This document shows, in pieces, positions 44,539 to 53,488 of a stretch of 64,000 bases of DNA. Under the pieces are notes generated by a model. The model made no database searches, had not been told where the DNA came from, and worked only from the letters and a program-made list of their open reading frames with translations. Where the stretch lies: contig CAZUDO010000057.1 of NCBI GenBank assembly GCA_964618895.1, positions 124,001-188,000 of the forward strand, read 5' to 3'. This DNA comes from CAZUDO01 sp964618895 (GTDB taxonomy: Bacteria; Desulfobacterota; Binatia; DP-6). The first letter of the stretch is position 1; every line of letters begins with the position of its first letter. The position numbers and the translations under genes were made by a program.

Positions 44539-46157
44539 GGAGGCGGGGGCCCTACGATGCCTGCGGAGCCGTCGCGTGTGCGACGGACGACGGTATCGTG
44601 CGCCGAGGCAGGCTGTGCGTGCGGGTGGTCGATCGTGTAGTGAAGCCCCCGGCTCTCGCGCCGGCTGCTTGCGCTGACGATGATGAGTTCGGCCACGGTG
44701 GCGATGTTGCGCAGCTCGATGAGGTCGGCGGTCAGCAGGAAGTCGCGGTAGTAGTCGCGGATCTCATCGCGGAGGAGCGCAATCCGCTGCCGGGCTCGAG
44801 CGAGCCGGCGGTCGCTGCGAACGATGCCGACGTAGTTCCACATGAAACGACGGATCTCGTCCCAGTTCTGGGTGACGACGACGGACTCGTCGCTATCGGT
44901 CGCGCCGCGGGAGTCCCAGGCAGCAAGCGGCGGGGGCTGCTGAGGATCCTGGCGCAAGCGAGCGCAGGCGTGCTGGGAGGCTCGGTATGCGAAGACGAGA
45001 GCTTCGAGCAGCGAGTTCGAAGCGAGACGGTTGGCGCCGTGAAGCCCGGTACAGGCGACCTCTCCGCAGGCGTATAGGCGCGACAGGGCCGTGGCGCCAT
45101 CGGGGTCGGCAACCACGCCGCCGCAGGCGTAGTGTGCGGCGGGTACGACCGGGATCGGACGCACCGTGATGTCGATCCCGAAGCGCAGGCAGGTGCGGTA
45201 GACGGTGGGGAACCGTGTGCGGACGTAGGTAGGGTCCCGGTGGCTGATGTCGAGGTAGGCGCATTCGAAGCCGTGCACCTTCATCTCGTGATCGATGGCG
45301 CGAGCTACGATGTCGCGCGGGGCGAGCTCCGCGCGCCGGTCATAGCGCGCCATGAAGGGGGTTCCATCCGGACGCCGCAGCACCGCGCCTTCTCCCCGCA
45401 TCGCTTCCGTGACCAGAAAGGACTTCGCTTCGGGGTGGTAGAGGCAGGTCGGGTGGAACTGGAAGAACTCCATATTCGCGACCGGTGCCCCGGCCCGGAA
45501 GGCCATGGCGACGCCGTCGCCCGTAGCCACGTCAGGGTTGGACGTGTACAGGTAGACTTTCCCCGCGCCGCCGGTGCAGAGAAGGGTGGCCCGGGCGACA
45601 AAGCGATGGACGTGCCGTGTCGCGAGGTCGAGTACGTAGGCGCCCCAGCACGTGGCAGTGGCACCCGTGCTCGCCAGACCCATCAACAGATCCACGGCGA
45701 GGTGGTTCTCCCGCACCTCGATCTCAGGGTGCGCGCGCACAGCCTCGGTGAGCGCGCGAATGATCTCGTGACCGGTGGCGTCGAGCGCGTGAAGTATCCG
45801 TCGCTTGGAATGGCCACCTTCCTGGCCGAGGTCGTATTCCCGTTCGTCGGGGTCGCCGCGTTGGTCGAAGTTGGCGCCGCGGGCGATCAACTCGCGCACC
45901 CGCGCCGGGCCCTCGCGCACGACGGTGTCGACGATCTCGCGGTGACAGAGGCCGTCGCCGGCAGTGAGGGTATCGGTGATGTGCGCTTCGAAGCTGTCGT
46001 CGGGGCTCCAGACCGACGCGATCCCCCCTTGGGCATAGTTGCTCGAACTTTCTGGCAGGCGGCCCTTCGTCAGGAGGATCACGCGGCCTTTGCCGGCGCA
46101 TTCGAGGGCGCACGTGAGGCCGGCGATGCCACTGCCGATGATCAAGAAGTCGCACAT
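44535..46157 (-). CDS. nadB: L-aspartate oxidase
   Basis: FAD enzyme making iminoaspartate for NAD synthesis. The 540-aa protein starts MCDFLIIGSGIAGLTCALEC (FAD dinucleotide fold) and contains SSNYAQGGIA, the substrate-loop HSKRRILHALDATG, and the late LHGANRLASNSLLEA block. The ATG at 46157 is chosen because similarity begins there, although a TTG-started extension of 15 codons is open. nadA and nadC are not nearby. It is convergent with purF, sharing its stop tetranucleotide, and divergent from the transglycosylase gene. Confidence 0.95.
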   Translation of the reverse strand: MCDFLIIGSGIAGLTCALECAGKGRVILLTKGRLPESSSNYAQGGIASVWSPDDSFEAHITDTLTAGDGLCHREIVDTVVREGPARVRELIARGANFDQRGDPDEREYDLGQEGGHSKRRILHALDATGHEIIRALTEAVRAHPEIEVRENHLAVDLLMGLASTGATATCWGAYVLDLATRHVHRFVARATLLCTGGAGKVYLYTSNPDVATGDGVAMAFRAGAPVANMEFFQFHPTCLYHPEAKSFLVTEAMRGEGAVLRRPDGTPFMARYDRRAELAPRDIVARAIDHEMKVHGFECAYLDISHRDPTYVRTRFPTVYRTCLRFGIDITVRPIPVVPAAHYACGGVVADPDGATALSRLYACGEVACTGLHGANRLASNSLLEALVFAYRASQHACARLRQDPQQPPPLAAWDSRGATDSDESVVVTQNWDEIRRFMWNYVGIVRSDRRLARARQRIALLRDEIRDYYRDFLLTADLIELRNIATVAELIIVSASSRRESRGLHYTIDHPHAQPASAHDTVVRRTRDGSAGIVGPPPP

Positions 46158-46267
46158 GACGGGCACGGCGAGCAGCTTTTCGCGGTCGGAGGCCCGGGTC
46201 AAGGTTCTGGCGGGGCGTGCGGCCGCGTTGGTTGACGTTGCGTGGTGCCTCTCGTATCGTAGACGAG

Positions 46268-46903
46268 ATGTCCTGGGTGGGGGTGTGGCTGGTGGTCGCG
46301 GTGTGTGCGTGTGCCCGGACGAGCGCGGCCGACATCTACCTGTTTCGGGACCGCTTCGGCGTGCTCCACTTCACGAACGCGGCGGCGGAGGGAGGGGCGC
46401 GGCTGGTGATCAAGGAGTACCCATTGCCGCCAGGACCCCGGATGACCGTTCCGTCTCTGCTCTCCGGTCGCCCAGCGGTTCGCGGCGAGCCAACGAAGTA
46501 TGACGCACTGATCCGCGAGATTGCTGCGCGGTACAATGTGGAATATGCGCTCGTCAAGGCCGTTATCAAGGCGGAGTCGGCCTTTGACCGGTTGGCGGTT
46601 TCTCGGAAAGGTGCACAAGGCCTGATGCAGCTGATGCCGGCCACGGCAGCGCAACACCGTGTGCGGAACGTGTTTCTGCCGCGCGACAACATCGAGGGTG
46701 GATGTCGCCACCTGCGCATGTTGCTGGACCGCTACGGTGGGAACGTTCCCCTCGCGGCCGCGGCGTACAACGCCGGGACCCAGCGGGTCGAGGACGCCGG
46801 CGGGGTGCCACGTATCCCCGAGACGCGTGAGTATCTTGCCCGCGTGCTGCGCTACCGGATCGCGTACTCCCGGGAGGATGTGGGTGTCCAGGCCCGTCGG
46901 TGA
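46268..46903 (+). CDS. Periplasmic lytic transglycosylase with DUF4124 domain
   Basis: 211-aa exported murein-cleaving enzyme. It has a signal sequence (1-21), an N-terminal DUF4124-like segment DIYLFRDRFGVLHFTN, and an SLT domain (about 75-200) with the catalytic Glu103 in IKAESAFDRLAVSRKGAQGL and MQLMPATA plus AAAAYNAG. The ATG at 46268 gives the clean signal peptide. Its end overlaps the pgsA start by 20 bp, which suggests co-translation. Confidence 0.93.
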   Translation: MSWVGVWLVVAVCACARTSAADIYLFRDRFGVLHFTNAAAEGGARLVIKEYPLPPGPRMTVPSLLSGRPAVRGEPTKYDALIREIAARYNVEYALVKAVIKAESAFDRLAVSRKGAQGLMQLMPATAAQHRVRNVFLPRDNIEGGCRHLRMLLDRYGGNVPLAAAAYNAGTQRVEDAGGVPRIPETREYLARVLRYRIAYSREDVGVQARR

Positions 46904-47495
46904 GGTTCTCGGGCGTGGTCTGCGTGTCGCGACCTTGCCCAACTCGCTGACGCTCGTCCGTGTGGGCCTCGTGCCCGTGCTCGTGGTTCTGCTTCTGTAT
47001 CCGGATCGTGTAGCGCGCGCGCTGGCTGGCTTGTGCTTCCTGGTCGCGTGCGTGACGGATTTCCTGGACGGTTGGCTGGCACGACGCCACGGCGTCACGA
47101 CCGCACTCGGGCAGTTGCTCGATCCGCTGGCGGACAAGCTGATCGTCGCGGCGGCCGTGATCATGCTGGCGGCGCTGCCACCGGAACCGCGCCTTCCTGC
47201 CTGGATGGCGGTGGTGATCGTCCTGCGCGAACTCGCCGTCACGGGGTTGCGTGGAATCGCGTCCCACGGCGGCGTACTCATGCCCGCCGAGGAACTTGGC
47301 AAGTACAAGACCCTCTTCCAGATGTTTGCCATCGAAGCGCTGCTGGTGCACTACCCGTACGGGATCCCTGGAACGGGGCTGACGATCGACTTTCACGCTG
47401 GCGGGATGCTGTTTTTGTGGGTCGCGCTGGTGCTGGCTGTCTGGTCGGGCCTGGACTATCACGTACGCATCCTGCGTCAGATCGGCTTCGATTGA
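46884..47495 (+). CDS. pgsA: CDP-diacylglycerol-glycerol-3-phosphate 3-phosphatidyltransferase
   Basis: Integral membrane enzyme making phosphatidylglycerol phosphate. The 203-aa protein has several membrane helices and the CDP-alcohol transferase signature with spaced acidic residues: TDFLDGWLARRHG, then QLLDPLADK. Start is the GTG at 46884, preceded by GGGAGG at a 6-bp spacing and lying inside the transglycosylase gene; the N-terminus then reads LRVATLPNSLTLVRVGLVPV, as in the family. Confidence 0.94.
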   Translation: MSRPVGEVLGRGLRVATLPNSLTLVRVGLVPVLVVLLLYPDRVARALAGLCFLVACVTDFLDGWLARRHGVTTALGQLLDPLADKLIVAAAVIMLAALPPEPRLPAWMAVVIVLRELAVTGLRGIASHGGVLMPAEELGKYKTLFQMFAIEALLVHYPYGIPGTGLTIDFHAGGMLFLWVALVLAVWSGLDYHVRILRQIGFD

Positions 47496-47528
47496 GCGTT
47501 GTCCGCTGAGCGTGGTCCGCGGTCGTGG

Positions 47529-47556
47529 TTGACAGGGCGGTGTCGGATGTTATGTT
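47529..47556 (+). promoter_or_regulatory. Sigma70-type promoter for tRNA-Gly
   Basis: A perfect TTGACA (47529-47534), a 16-bp spacer and TATGTT (47551-47556) lie so that transcription would start a few bases before the tRNA at 47569. This is the clearest housekeeping promoter in the window. Confidence 0.75.
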
Positions 47557-47568
47557 CGCCGCCGCTCT

Positions 47569-47642
47569 GCGGGTGTAGCTCAGTTGGCTAGAGCGTGTGC
47601 TTGCCAAGCACAAGGTCGCCGGTTCGACCCCGGTCACCCGCT
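47569..47642 (+). tRNA. tRNA-Gly (anticodon GCC)
   Basis: A 74-nt cloverleaf: acceptor stem GCGGGTG paired with CACCCGC, D-arm GCTC/GAGC, anticodon loop TTGCCAA with GCC on a TGTGC/GCACA stem, and a T-arm with GGTTCGACC. The discriminator is T and the CCA end is not encoded. A CCGGC/GCCGG hairpin at 47645-47660 follows directly and may help end transcription, although no U-run follows it. Confidence 0.97.
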
Positions 47643-47726
47643 CTCCGGCAGTCCAGCCGGCGGTTGCTTCGTAGGGGGCTGACGGTGCCTGGGCCCTAGC
47701 GGGCGCCCATGCTATGCCCCGCGGCG

Positions 47727-48494
47727 ATGAGACTGTCTGGCGCGGTGGCGCTGGTGACCGGCGCAAGTCGCGGGGTCGGGCGTGCCATCGCTCTCGCGCT
47801 TGCTGAGGCTGGTGCCGACGTAGCATGCGCGGCGCGCGCCACCGAGGAGGCGCCTCAGAGGCTCCCCGGGACCATCGATGCCACGGTGCGGGAGATCATG
47901 GTGCGCGGTCGGCGTGGGCTAGCCGTCGCTACGGATCTGTCGCGACCCGTCGAGGTCGAGGCGATGGTGGCCCGCACCGTGGAGACGTTCGGTCGCATCG
48001 ATGTGCTGGTGAACAACGCTGCCATCACGTTTCCGGGCGACATCGATCTAACGATGCGGCGTTGGGATCTGGTGATGGAGGTGAACTTGCGGGCGCCGGT
48101 TCTCGCGATCAAGGCTGCCCTGCCAGGCATGATTGCGCGCGGAGAGGGGGCGATCCTGAACGTCTCATCTGCGGCGGCCGCGATGGTTGTGCCGGGTCTG
48201 CTCGCGTACGGGGTGTCGAAGGCAGGTCTCGAACGTCTGACCACTGGGCTGGCCGAGCAGGTCCGTCCGCATGGCGTCGCCGTCAACTGCTTTCGGATCG
48301 ACGTGCCGATCGCTTCGGAAGGGTTCGTCTTCAACGCCCCCGAGCTCGACAAGGCGGACTGGGAGCCGACGGACGTGGGAGCCGAGGGTGCGCTCTGGAT
48401 GGTGAGCCAACCGTCGACGTTCACGGGCCACGTCCTTGGCATCACGGACCTGCGCAAGCAGTATGGCGTGGCGCGGAGTCGGTTGGGACGATAG
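47727..48494 (+). CDS. Short-chain dehydrogenase/reductase
   Basis: 255-aa classical SDR with cofactor motif LVTGASRGVGRAIAL, DVLVNNAAITFPGD, catalytic Ser in NVSSAAAAMV and the YGVSK pair. The C-terminal region PSTFTGHVLGITDLRKQYG is unlike FabG, so an alcohol or acyl-CoA-type substrate is possible, but it cannot be assigned. The ATG at 47727 begins the family match. malQ follows after 5 bp, which suggests an operon without an obvious metabolic link. Confidence 0.88.
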   Translation: MRLSGAVALVTGASRGVGRAIALALAEAGADVACAARATEEAPQRLPGTIDATVREIMVRGRRGLAVATDLSRPVEVEAMVARTVETFGRIDVLVNNAAITFPGDIDLTMRRWDLVMEVNLRAPVLAIKAALPGMIARGEGAILNVSSAAAAMVVPGLLAYGVSKAGLERLTTGLAEQVRPHGVAVNCFRIDVPIASEGFVFNAPELDKADWEPTDVGAEGALWMVSQPSTFTGHVLGITDLRKQYGVARSRLGR

Positions 48495-48499
48495 TGGGG

Positions 48500-50059
48500 A
48501 TGCGTGGGCTCGAGGGCCGGGCGGCCGGCCTGGTCGTGCCGCTGTTCGCAGTGCGCGAGCCAGGAGATTGGGGCATCGGCGAGATCAGCAGCCTCGAACG
48601 GCTTGCCCCGTGGGTGGCGAGTACCCGACATCGCATCCTGCAGCTGCTCCCGATTGCCGAGATGCCGCCGGGAGAGCGCAGCCCCTATGCCGCACTGAGC
48701 GCCTTCGCGATCGATCCAATCTACCTGTCCCTCGATCGGATAGAGGACTTCAGCGTGAATGGAGGGGAGCGGGCGCTGGGCGACGAGCTACGGGCACAAG
48801 TAGACCTCGTACGCGCCGACTCTGGGATCGACTATGACCGCGTACGCCACCTGAAGCGTCGCGCCTTGGAACAAGCATTTGCGCAGTTTCGATCCGCCGA
48901 ATGGGCGACCGGATCGCGTCGCGCGGCGGAGTTTCAGCGCTTCCGGGATGCGGAGGCAGCGTGGCTGCCCGATTACGCGCTCTTCCGTGTCTGGCAGGAA
49001 CGTGCAGGTTGGCGCGCATGGACAGAGTGGGAATGGTCGCTGCGCCAGCCTTCTGGTGACGTGCTCGCAGCCGGGCGTGCGGCGTACGAAGGAGCGTGCC
49101 TGTTCCACGAGTACGTCCAATGGCAAGCGGCTGCGCAGTGGGCCAGGGCGCGACGCGCGGCTCGTCGGGCCGGCGTGCTGCTGGTCGGCGACCTTCCGTT
49201 CATGGTGGCCCGCAACAGTGTCGATGTGTGGAGACGCCAGGACGAGTTCCAGTGCGATGCGTCTTTGGGGGCGCCGCCGGATGCGTTCAACGCGGCCGGG
49301 CAGCAGTGGGGCCTGCCCCCGTATCGATGGGACACCATGGCAGCGCGGAATTTTGCATGGCTCCGGCGGCGGGTGGCGCATGCGGCCGGCCAGTTCGACG
49401 CCCTGCGGATCGACCATGTGGTCGGGTTCTATCGGATGTACGTGCTCCCGAACGACGGCCCGCCCCAGTTCGTGCCGGCCGGCGAGGCGGACCAGCTGAC
49501 ATTGGGCGAGACACTTCTCTCGGTGGTGCTGGAAGCGGGCGCGGGGGCCGGCGTGCTCGGGGAGGATCTCGGTGTGGTCCCGGAGTTCGCGCGTGCGTCG
49601 CTCGCCCGACTCGGGATCCCTGGCTATCGAGTCCTGCGGTGGGAGGCCGATGGCGGCGTGTTTCGTGATCCCGGGACGTTCCCGGAGCAGTCGATTGCGA
49701 CCACGGGGACGCACGACACATCCACGCTTGCCGCGTGGTGGTGCGAGGAACTCGACGCCGCCGGCCGCGCTGCGCTGGCTGCCCAGCCTGCGTTCGCGGG
49801 ACTCGGGAGTGGCGAGGCGTCGTGGAACGCTGCCGTCAACGAAGCGCTCCTGGACGGGGTGTACGCTGCAAGGTCCGATGTGGTGCTCATTCCGATCCAG
49901 GACGCGTACGGCGGGCGTGAGCGCGTCAACACGCCGGCGACCGTCGGTCGGGCCAACTGGGACTATCGGTTGCCGTGGACGATCGCTGACCTGGAAGGGG
50001 GTGCGGGGAACGCCCTCCGCGAGCGCCTACGCAGCCTCTGTCTCCGCCACGGACGGTGA
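48500..50059 (+). CDS. malQ: 4-alpha-glucanotransferase (GH77)
   Basis: Transfers alpha-1,4-glucan segments in maltodextrin and glycogen metabolism. The 519-aa GH77 protein keeps the nucleophile Asp in LRIDHVVGFYRMY, the acid/base Glu in VLGEDLGVVP and the stabilising Asp in TGTHDTST. The N-terminus GLVVPLFAVREPGDWGIGEI is typical. It may work with the GH57 protein and DUF4912 gene located 10 kb downstream, although they are not in one operon. Confidence 0.95.
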   Translation: MRGLEGRAAGLVVPLFAVREPGDWGIGEISSLERLAPWVASTRHRILQLLPIAEMPPGERSPYAALSAFAIDPIYLSLDRIEDFSVNGGERALGDELRAQVDLVRADSGIDYDRVRHLKRRALEQAFAQFRSAEWATGSRRAAEFQRFRDAEAAWLPDYALFRVWQERAGWRAWTEWEWSLRQPSGDVLAAGRAAYEGACLFHEYVQWQAAAQWARARRAARRAGVLLVGDLPFMVARNSVDVWRRQDEFQCDASLGAPPDAFNAAGQQWGLPPYRWDTMAARNFAWLRRRVAHAAGQFDALRIDHVVGFYRMYVLPNDGPPQFVPAGEADQLTLGETLLSVVLEAGAGAGVLGEDLGVVPEFARASLARLGIPGYRVLRWEADGGVFRDPGTFPEQSIATTGTHDTSTLAAWWCEELDAAGRAALAAQPAFAGLGSGEASWNAAVNEALLDGVYAARSDVVLIPIQDAYGGRERVNTPATVGRANWDYRLPWTIADLEGGAGNALRERLRSLCLRHGR

Positions 50060-50066
50060 TTCGGCG

Positions 50067-50339
50067 TCAGGGCCGTACGGCGGTGCGCCGCGTCGCGTGC
50101 AGATGGCGGAGGCCGAGGAGTACGACGCGGGCCGCTTCGAGCGTGTTCGCCGTTTCACCGACGACGGTAAAGCGACCGTCGGGCAGAGGCTGGGTGGCGA
50201 TGCCGGCACGCTCGAGATACGCGCGCGCCTGCTGGACCTCGCGGCTGCTGACCCACGTGTCGCGCTCGACCGACCATCGGTACATGATCGAGTCGGCAAT
50301 CGTCTCGAATGCCGGCGTGTGCTCCGCATCCCAGCCCAT
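50067..50339 (-). CDS. Small hypothetical protein, 90 aa
   Basis: Cytoplasmic-looking protein starting MGWDAEHTPAFETIADSI with a central DTWVSSREVQQARAYLERAG helix and a LPDGRFTVVGE strand pair. Composition is that of a normal globular protein, unlike GC-rich shadow frames. I recognise no family. It is convergent with malQ, 7 bp from its stop, and no clear ribosome site precedes the ATG. A small adaptor or toxin-like role cannot be judged. Confidence 0.5.
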   Translation of the reverse strand: MGWDAEHTPAFETIADSIMYRWSVERDTWVSSREVQQARAYLERAGIATQPLPDGRFTVVGETANTLEAARVVLLGLRHLHATRRTAVRP

Positions 50340-50644
50340 GGCGTCGCGAGCTATAGCCGTGGTGACGAGCGGGATTCAAGGAAAAAGACGGCGCCAGGCG
50401 ACCGACACGCTTGACGCGCGGCGGCGTGGTCGCGATGTCGGGTGCGTGGCTGCTGCCTCCCCTCGCTTCGATGGTAGGCTGCCGAGCGGTCCCGAGCGAT
50501 CGGTGGGGGTGCGTTCGGTTGATCCATCCAGCATCGACTGGAAACAGCTGTCGGGCGGTGATCCTGAAACGGCGCAGCGCGCGCAGCGGACCGCACGGTG
50601 GACGCGGTGTCGTGCCGGTGCGGCCCGCGCTATGGTGCGGGCGT
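50340..50644. other. Intergenic region before the anti-sigma-like gene
   Basis: About 305 bp. Open frames cross it but have shadow-like composition. It should hold the divergent promoters of the 90-aa hypothetical gene and the anti-sigma-like gene. I see no sigma-factor gene, tRNA or repeat in it. Confidence 0.4.
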
Positions 50645-51559
50645 GTGACCCATGAGGAGGCGCGGCGGCTCCTTGCGAGCTACGCTGCGGGCGAGCTCCC
50701 CGCAGCCGAGGCCGCCGACGTGCGTGCGCATCTGGTGGCCGGGTGTGCGGAGTGTTTGGCGGCCGTGTTCGGGTTCCCGGTTGCTCACCAGAGGCTCGAG
50801 AGCGGTGTATCACCCAAGGCGCATCCCAGTCCGACGAGTTCGTCCCCGCATGGGTTTCGGGTTGTCCCAGCGGCTCTTGTAGCTGCCGTATCAGTGGTCG
50901 CCGTCGCAGGCGTATGGGGCTATGCGCGCGTGCGATGGGCGGTCGAGAGCGCGAGCCAGAACGAGCGTGCGCGAATCGTCGAGCTTGAGGCAACGGAGGC
51001 TGTCCTGGCCGCACGCGCTGAACATCTCGAAGCGGAGCGGATTCGCGCCGAAGCCGACGCGGCCAGCCAGGCCGAGGCGGCGCGGGCTTCTGCCGAGGTC
51101 AGTACAGCGCTGCGGCGGGAGCTAGAGGAGGTGCGGGCGCGGGTAGACGCCGTCCGTCCCCACGGGCCTTCTGGTGAGCGGGGCCTTGCCGGGACCGATC
51201 CGCGACGGCTTCTCGCGGAACTGACGAGTCTTCCTGGTGTCGAACTGGTCGCGCTGGCTCCCGTGGCTGTTCCGAGTCAGGTACGTGGCCACCTCGTACG
51301 ACACGCTGCGCACCCCGAGATGGTCCTGTGCGCTTTTGGCCTGCCGCAGCTCCCGAGCGGGGCGTTCTACCGCGTGCGGGTGCTGGTCTCCGGGGGGTGG
51401 GTCGAGGATGGAACGGTTTTCCGGCCTCGGCCGACGGGGGAGATCGTTCTCCCGCTCCGGACGCACGGGGCCATCGACGCGCTGCGTGGGATGGAGATCG
51501 TGAGCGAGCCCGACGGGACTCCTGTCCTCAGCGCGCGGATCGGCGGCCGGGCCGAGTAG
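50645..51559 (+). CDS. RskA-like membrane anti-sigma factor
   Basis: 304-aa single-pass protein. Residues 1-45 resemble an anti-sigma zinc domain (EEARRLLASYAAGELPAAEA, with H29, C34 and C37 in HLVAGCAEC; spacing H-x4-C-x2-C rather than the usual H-x3-C-x2-C). A membrane helix lies at about 73-94, followed by an Ala/Glu/Arg coiled coil (about 98-175) and a periplasmic domain similar to the RskA C-terminus (FYRVRVLVSGG, IVSEPDGTPVL). The GTG start is at 50645. No partner ECF sigma gene adjoins, so the target is unknown. Confidence 0.75.
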   Translation: MTHEEARRLLASYAAGELPAAEAADVRAHLVAGCAECLAAVFGFPVAHQRLESGVSPKAHPSPTSSSPHGFRVVPAALVAAVSVVAVAGVWGYARVRWAVESASQNERARIVELEATEAVLAARAEHLEAERIRAEADAASQAEAARASAEVSTALRRELEEVRARVDAVRPHGPSGERGLAGTDPRRLLAELTSLPGVELVALAPVAVPSQVRGHLVRHAAHPEMVLCAFGLPQLPSGAFYRVRVLVSGGWVEDGTVFRPRPTGEIVLPLRTHGAIDALRGMEIVSEPDGTPVLSARIGGRAE

Positions 51560-51562
51560 GGG

Positions 51563-53317
51563 TCACGGAGCGCGTAGGGAGCCGTTGCGGCCCGTACGGA
51601 ACGCGCGTGTCGTCTTCGAGCAGCGATTGCCGGCAGCAGAGGCGTCGGGGCTACGGAATCCGACCGTCAGCTGCAGGGGACCTCCTGGCGTGGTACCGAT
51701 GGCAACCTGCTTGCCCCGCGCGCGGAAGCGGACGCTCCCATCGCTGCGGATCTTGATCCCCACCTTCGTGAGGCCCTGCGCGGTCGAGGTCGTGGCGGTT
51801 CGGTCGCGGAAACGGAAGGTGGTCTTCTTTCGGGTGAAGGCCGTGCGGGGTAGCTGTGCGCACAAGAGTTCGGCGCCCTGCGGCTGCCGGATCTGCAGGG
51901 TCACGTCCTGCCGAGTGGGATCCACGCGCGTCAGCCCGGCGCGGGCCAGGGTGGACGTGAGGGACAGCTTGCTCTTGGCGCCGCGTGGGCCGATGCGGGC
52001 CTTGGCCAGGCTCATCGTGAACGTCTGGCCGGTGCCGCAGCACGCCGGGTCCTCGAAATCGACTAGTCCGTTGCGATCGTTGTCGATGCAGTCGCCGCAG
52101 ACCTCCGCGGGTGTGGCGACCGGGGCGAGCGTCGAGGTGGTGGTCGCGGTCGTCGAGGTGGTCGTGGTTGGGGGGCGGGTGGTGGTCGAGCGCAGGGTCG
52201 TCGTCGTGGTCGTCGGGCAGTCGCCGCGGTCGATCCGGCAGCCGGCACAGCGGAGGAAAACGCCGGAGCAGCTAGTCACGAAGGCCCCGTCCGGGCTACT
52301 GCACGAACCGCGGCAGAGCGCTGCGTCGCACTCCTCGCCCGGGTCGAGCAGGCCGTTGCCGCATGTGCGAGGGCGCGTAGTCGTCGTGGTCGTGGTCGTG
52401 GTGGTCGTGATGGGCGGGCGCGTGGTGGTAGTGGGCGCGAAGGTCGTGGTGGTGGTCACGATGCAGCCCGGCGTTCGCACCACGACGAAGCGGTCGGTAC
52501 GGATCGAGCGGGCGACCGCCCGCCCTTCGAAGACGACGCGGTTGTCGAGGACGAGGCGAGCGCTTGGCGCACAGACGATCCCGTGGAATTCGGAGCGGCG
52601 CCGGAAGCTGACCCGGGCACCGTTCGAGAAGAATCGGATGTCGGCGGCGGTCACGGTGGAGTTGGGCCTCGGGCCCGTCAACGTGAGGTCGCCGATGCGG
52701 AAAAAATCTCCCGCGATGCGGACCGTGGCGGGGGCGTCGAACAGGATCTGCGCCCGCCGGTAGGCGCGGAGGCTGCAGAAGTCGTACTCACCACCCTGAA
52801 GGAGCAGGGTACCAGCTCTCCCAGCGGCCCCGCGTACGCGCACGTCGCGATAGCGGCCCGGTGGCAGGGTGACGGTTTCGCCAGGGTCGACGAGAACGTC
52901 TCCCGCCGGATCCTTGCCGCACTCGAAACGGGCAGGGAAGCCGCACTGCTGCGCGGCGTCCTGTGGCTGGAGGATGGGCCCGGTGAAGAGGGTCGGAACA
53001 CCGCATGGCTGCCCAGCGGGGGCGTCCGGGTGGAGGAAGAGCTGGCGCACGTTGCAGGACACGCCCTGTCCGAGCACGAACACGCGTCCGGCGGCGAGAT
53101 CGCCGCCGTGACCGAGGAGGGAGCGCCGGAGAGTAAGATCGCCCTCTACGCCGATGTTGCCGCAGTCGGCCTGAAAGCCGCGGCTACGAATGTCTTGCGT
53201 GGCAAACAGGACATAGCTTTCCAGGTCGGGGTTCGGGCGGCTATCCGAGGTCGCCACCGTTGCGAAGGCGGTGACCAGCAGTCCGCCCAGCAGCAGCTTC
53301 CACATCGACGTCGTCAT
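51563..53317 (-). CDS. Secreted multidomain protein with Thr-rich linkers
   Basis: 584-aa exported protein of unknown function. It has a signal peptide (1-23), an N-terminal beta-rich domain (about 30-290) with repeats such as GDLTLRRSLLG and ATVRIAGDFFRIGDLTL, and a Thr/Pro linker. A Cys-rich module follows with CGNGLLDPGEECD, then a second Thr-rich linker, a DNDRNGLVDFEDPACC motif, and a C-terminal beta domain (about 440-584). The Cys-rich motif and poly-Thr linkers recall surface proteins of myxobacteria and Binatota-like genomes. It is probably a surface or extracellular adhesin-like protein; that is inference. Confidence 0.8.
   Translation of the reverse strand: MTTSMWKLLLGGLLVTAFATVATSDSRPNPDLESYVLFATQDIRSRGFQADCGNIGVEGDLTLRRSLLGHGGDLAAGRVFVLGQGVSCNVRQLFLHPDAPAGQPCGVPTLFTGPILQPQDAAQQCGFPARFECGKDPAGDVLVDPGETVTLPPGRYRDVRVRGAAGRAGTLLLQGGEYDFCSLRAYRRAQILFDAPATVRIAGDFFRIGDLTLTGPRPNSTVTAADIRFFSNGARVSFRRRSEFHGIVCAPSARLVLDNRVVFEGRAVARSIRTDRFVVVRTPGCIVTTTTTFAPTTTTRPPITTTTTTTTTTTRPRTCGNGLLDPGEECDAALCRGSCSSPDGAFVTSCSGVFLRCAGCRIDRGDCPTTTTTTLRSTTTRPPTTTTSTTATTTSTLAPVATPAEVCGDCIDNDRNGLVDFEDPACCGTGQTFTMSLAKARIGPRGAKSKLSLTSTLARAGLTRVDPTRQDVTLQIRQPQGAELLCAQLPRTAFTRKKTTFRFRDRTATTSTAQGLTKVGIKIRSDGSVRFRARGKQVAIGTTPGGPLQLTVGFRSPDASAAGNRCSKTTRAFRTGRNGSLRAP
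52128..52215. repeat. Low-complexity DNA for Thr-rich linker 2
   Basis: Plus-strand runs of GTGGTCGTGG-type triplets, read on the minus strand as ACC/ACG Thr codons. It encodes the linker before the DNDRNG motif of the secreted protein. Prone to slippage. Confidence 0.7.
52376..52460. repeat. Low-complexity DNA for Thr-rich linker 1
   Basis: A second block of near-identical GTC/GTG triplets on the plus strand. It encodes a run of a dozen Thr and a shorter Thr/Pro stretch between the N-terminal domain and the CGNG module. Confidence 0.7.
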
Positions 53318-53488
53318 GCAGAGATATCCCCAGAGGGCTTACAGCCCAAGCGACGGTCCGAGCAAGAGACATGCCTTGGGCCGCACCGTCTGCCGCGAGG
53401 TTCTCCGGGGCTTGTCGTGCAGGTGTGCTGCGTCATGCGGGCGTGCACACCTGCGTAGGTTGTTGGACTGACCGTAACAAGGACGCGT

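Noticed and set aside
52128..52460. GTC/GTG triplet arrays as a CRISPR or tandem-repeat locus
   Set aside because: The repeats are in-frame Thr codons of one secreted protein with no spacers or unit structure.
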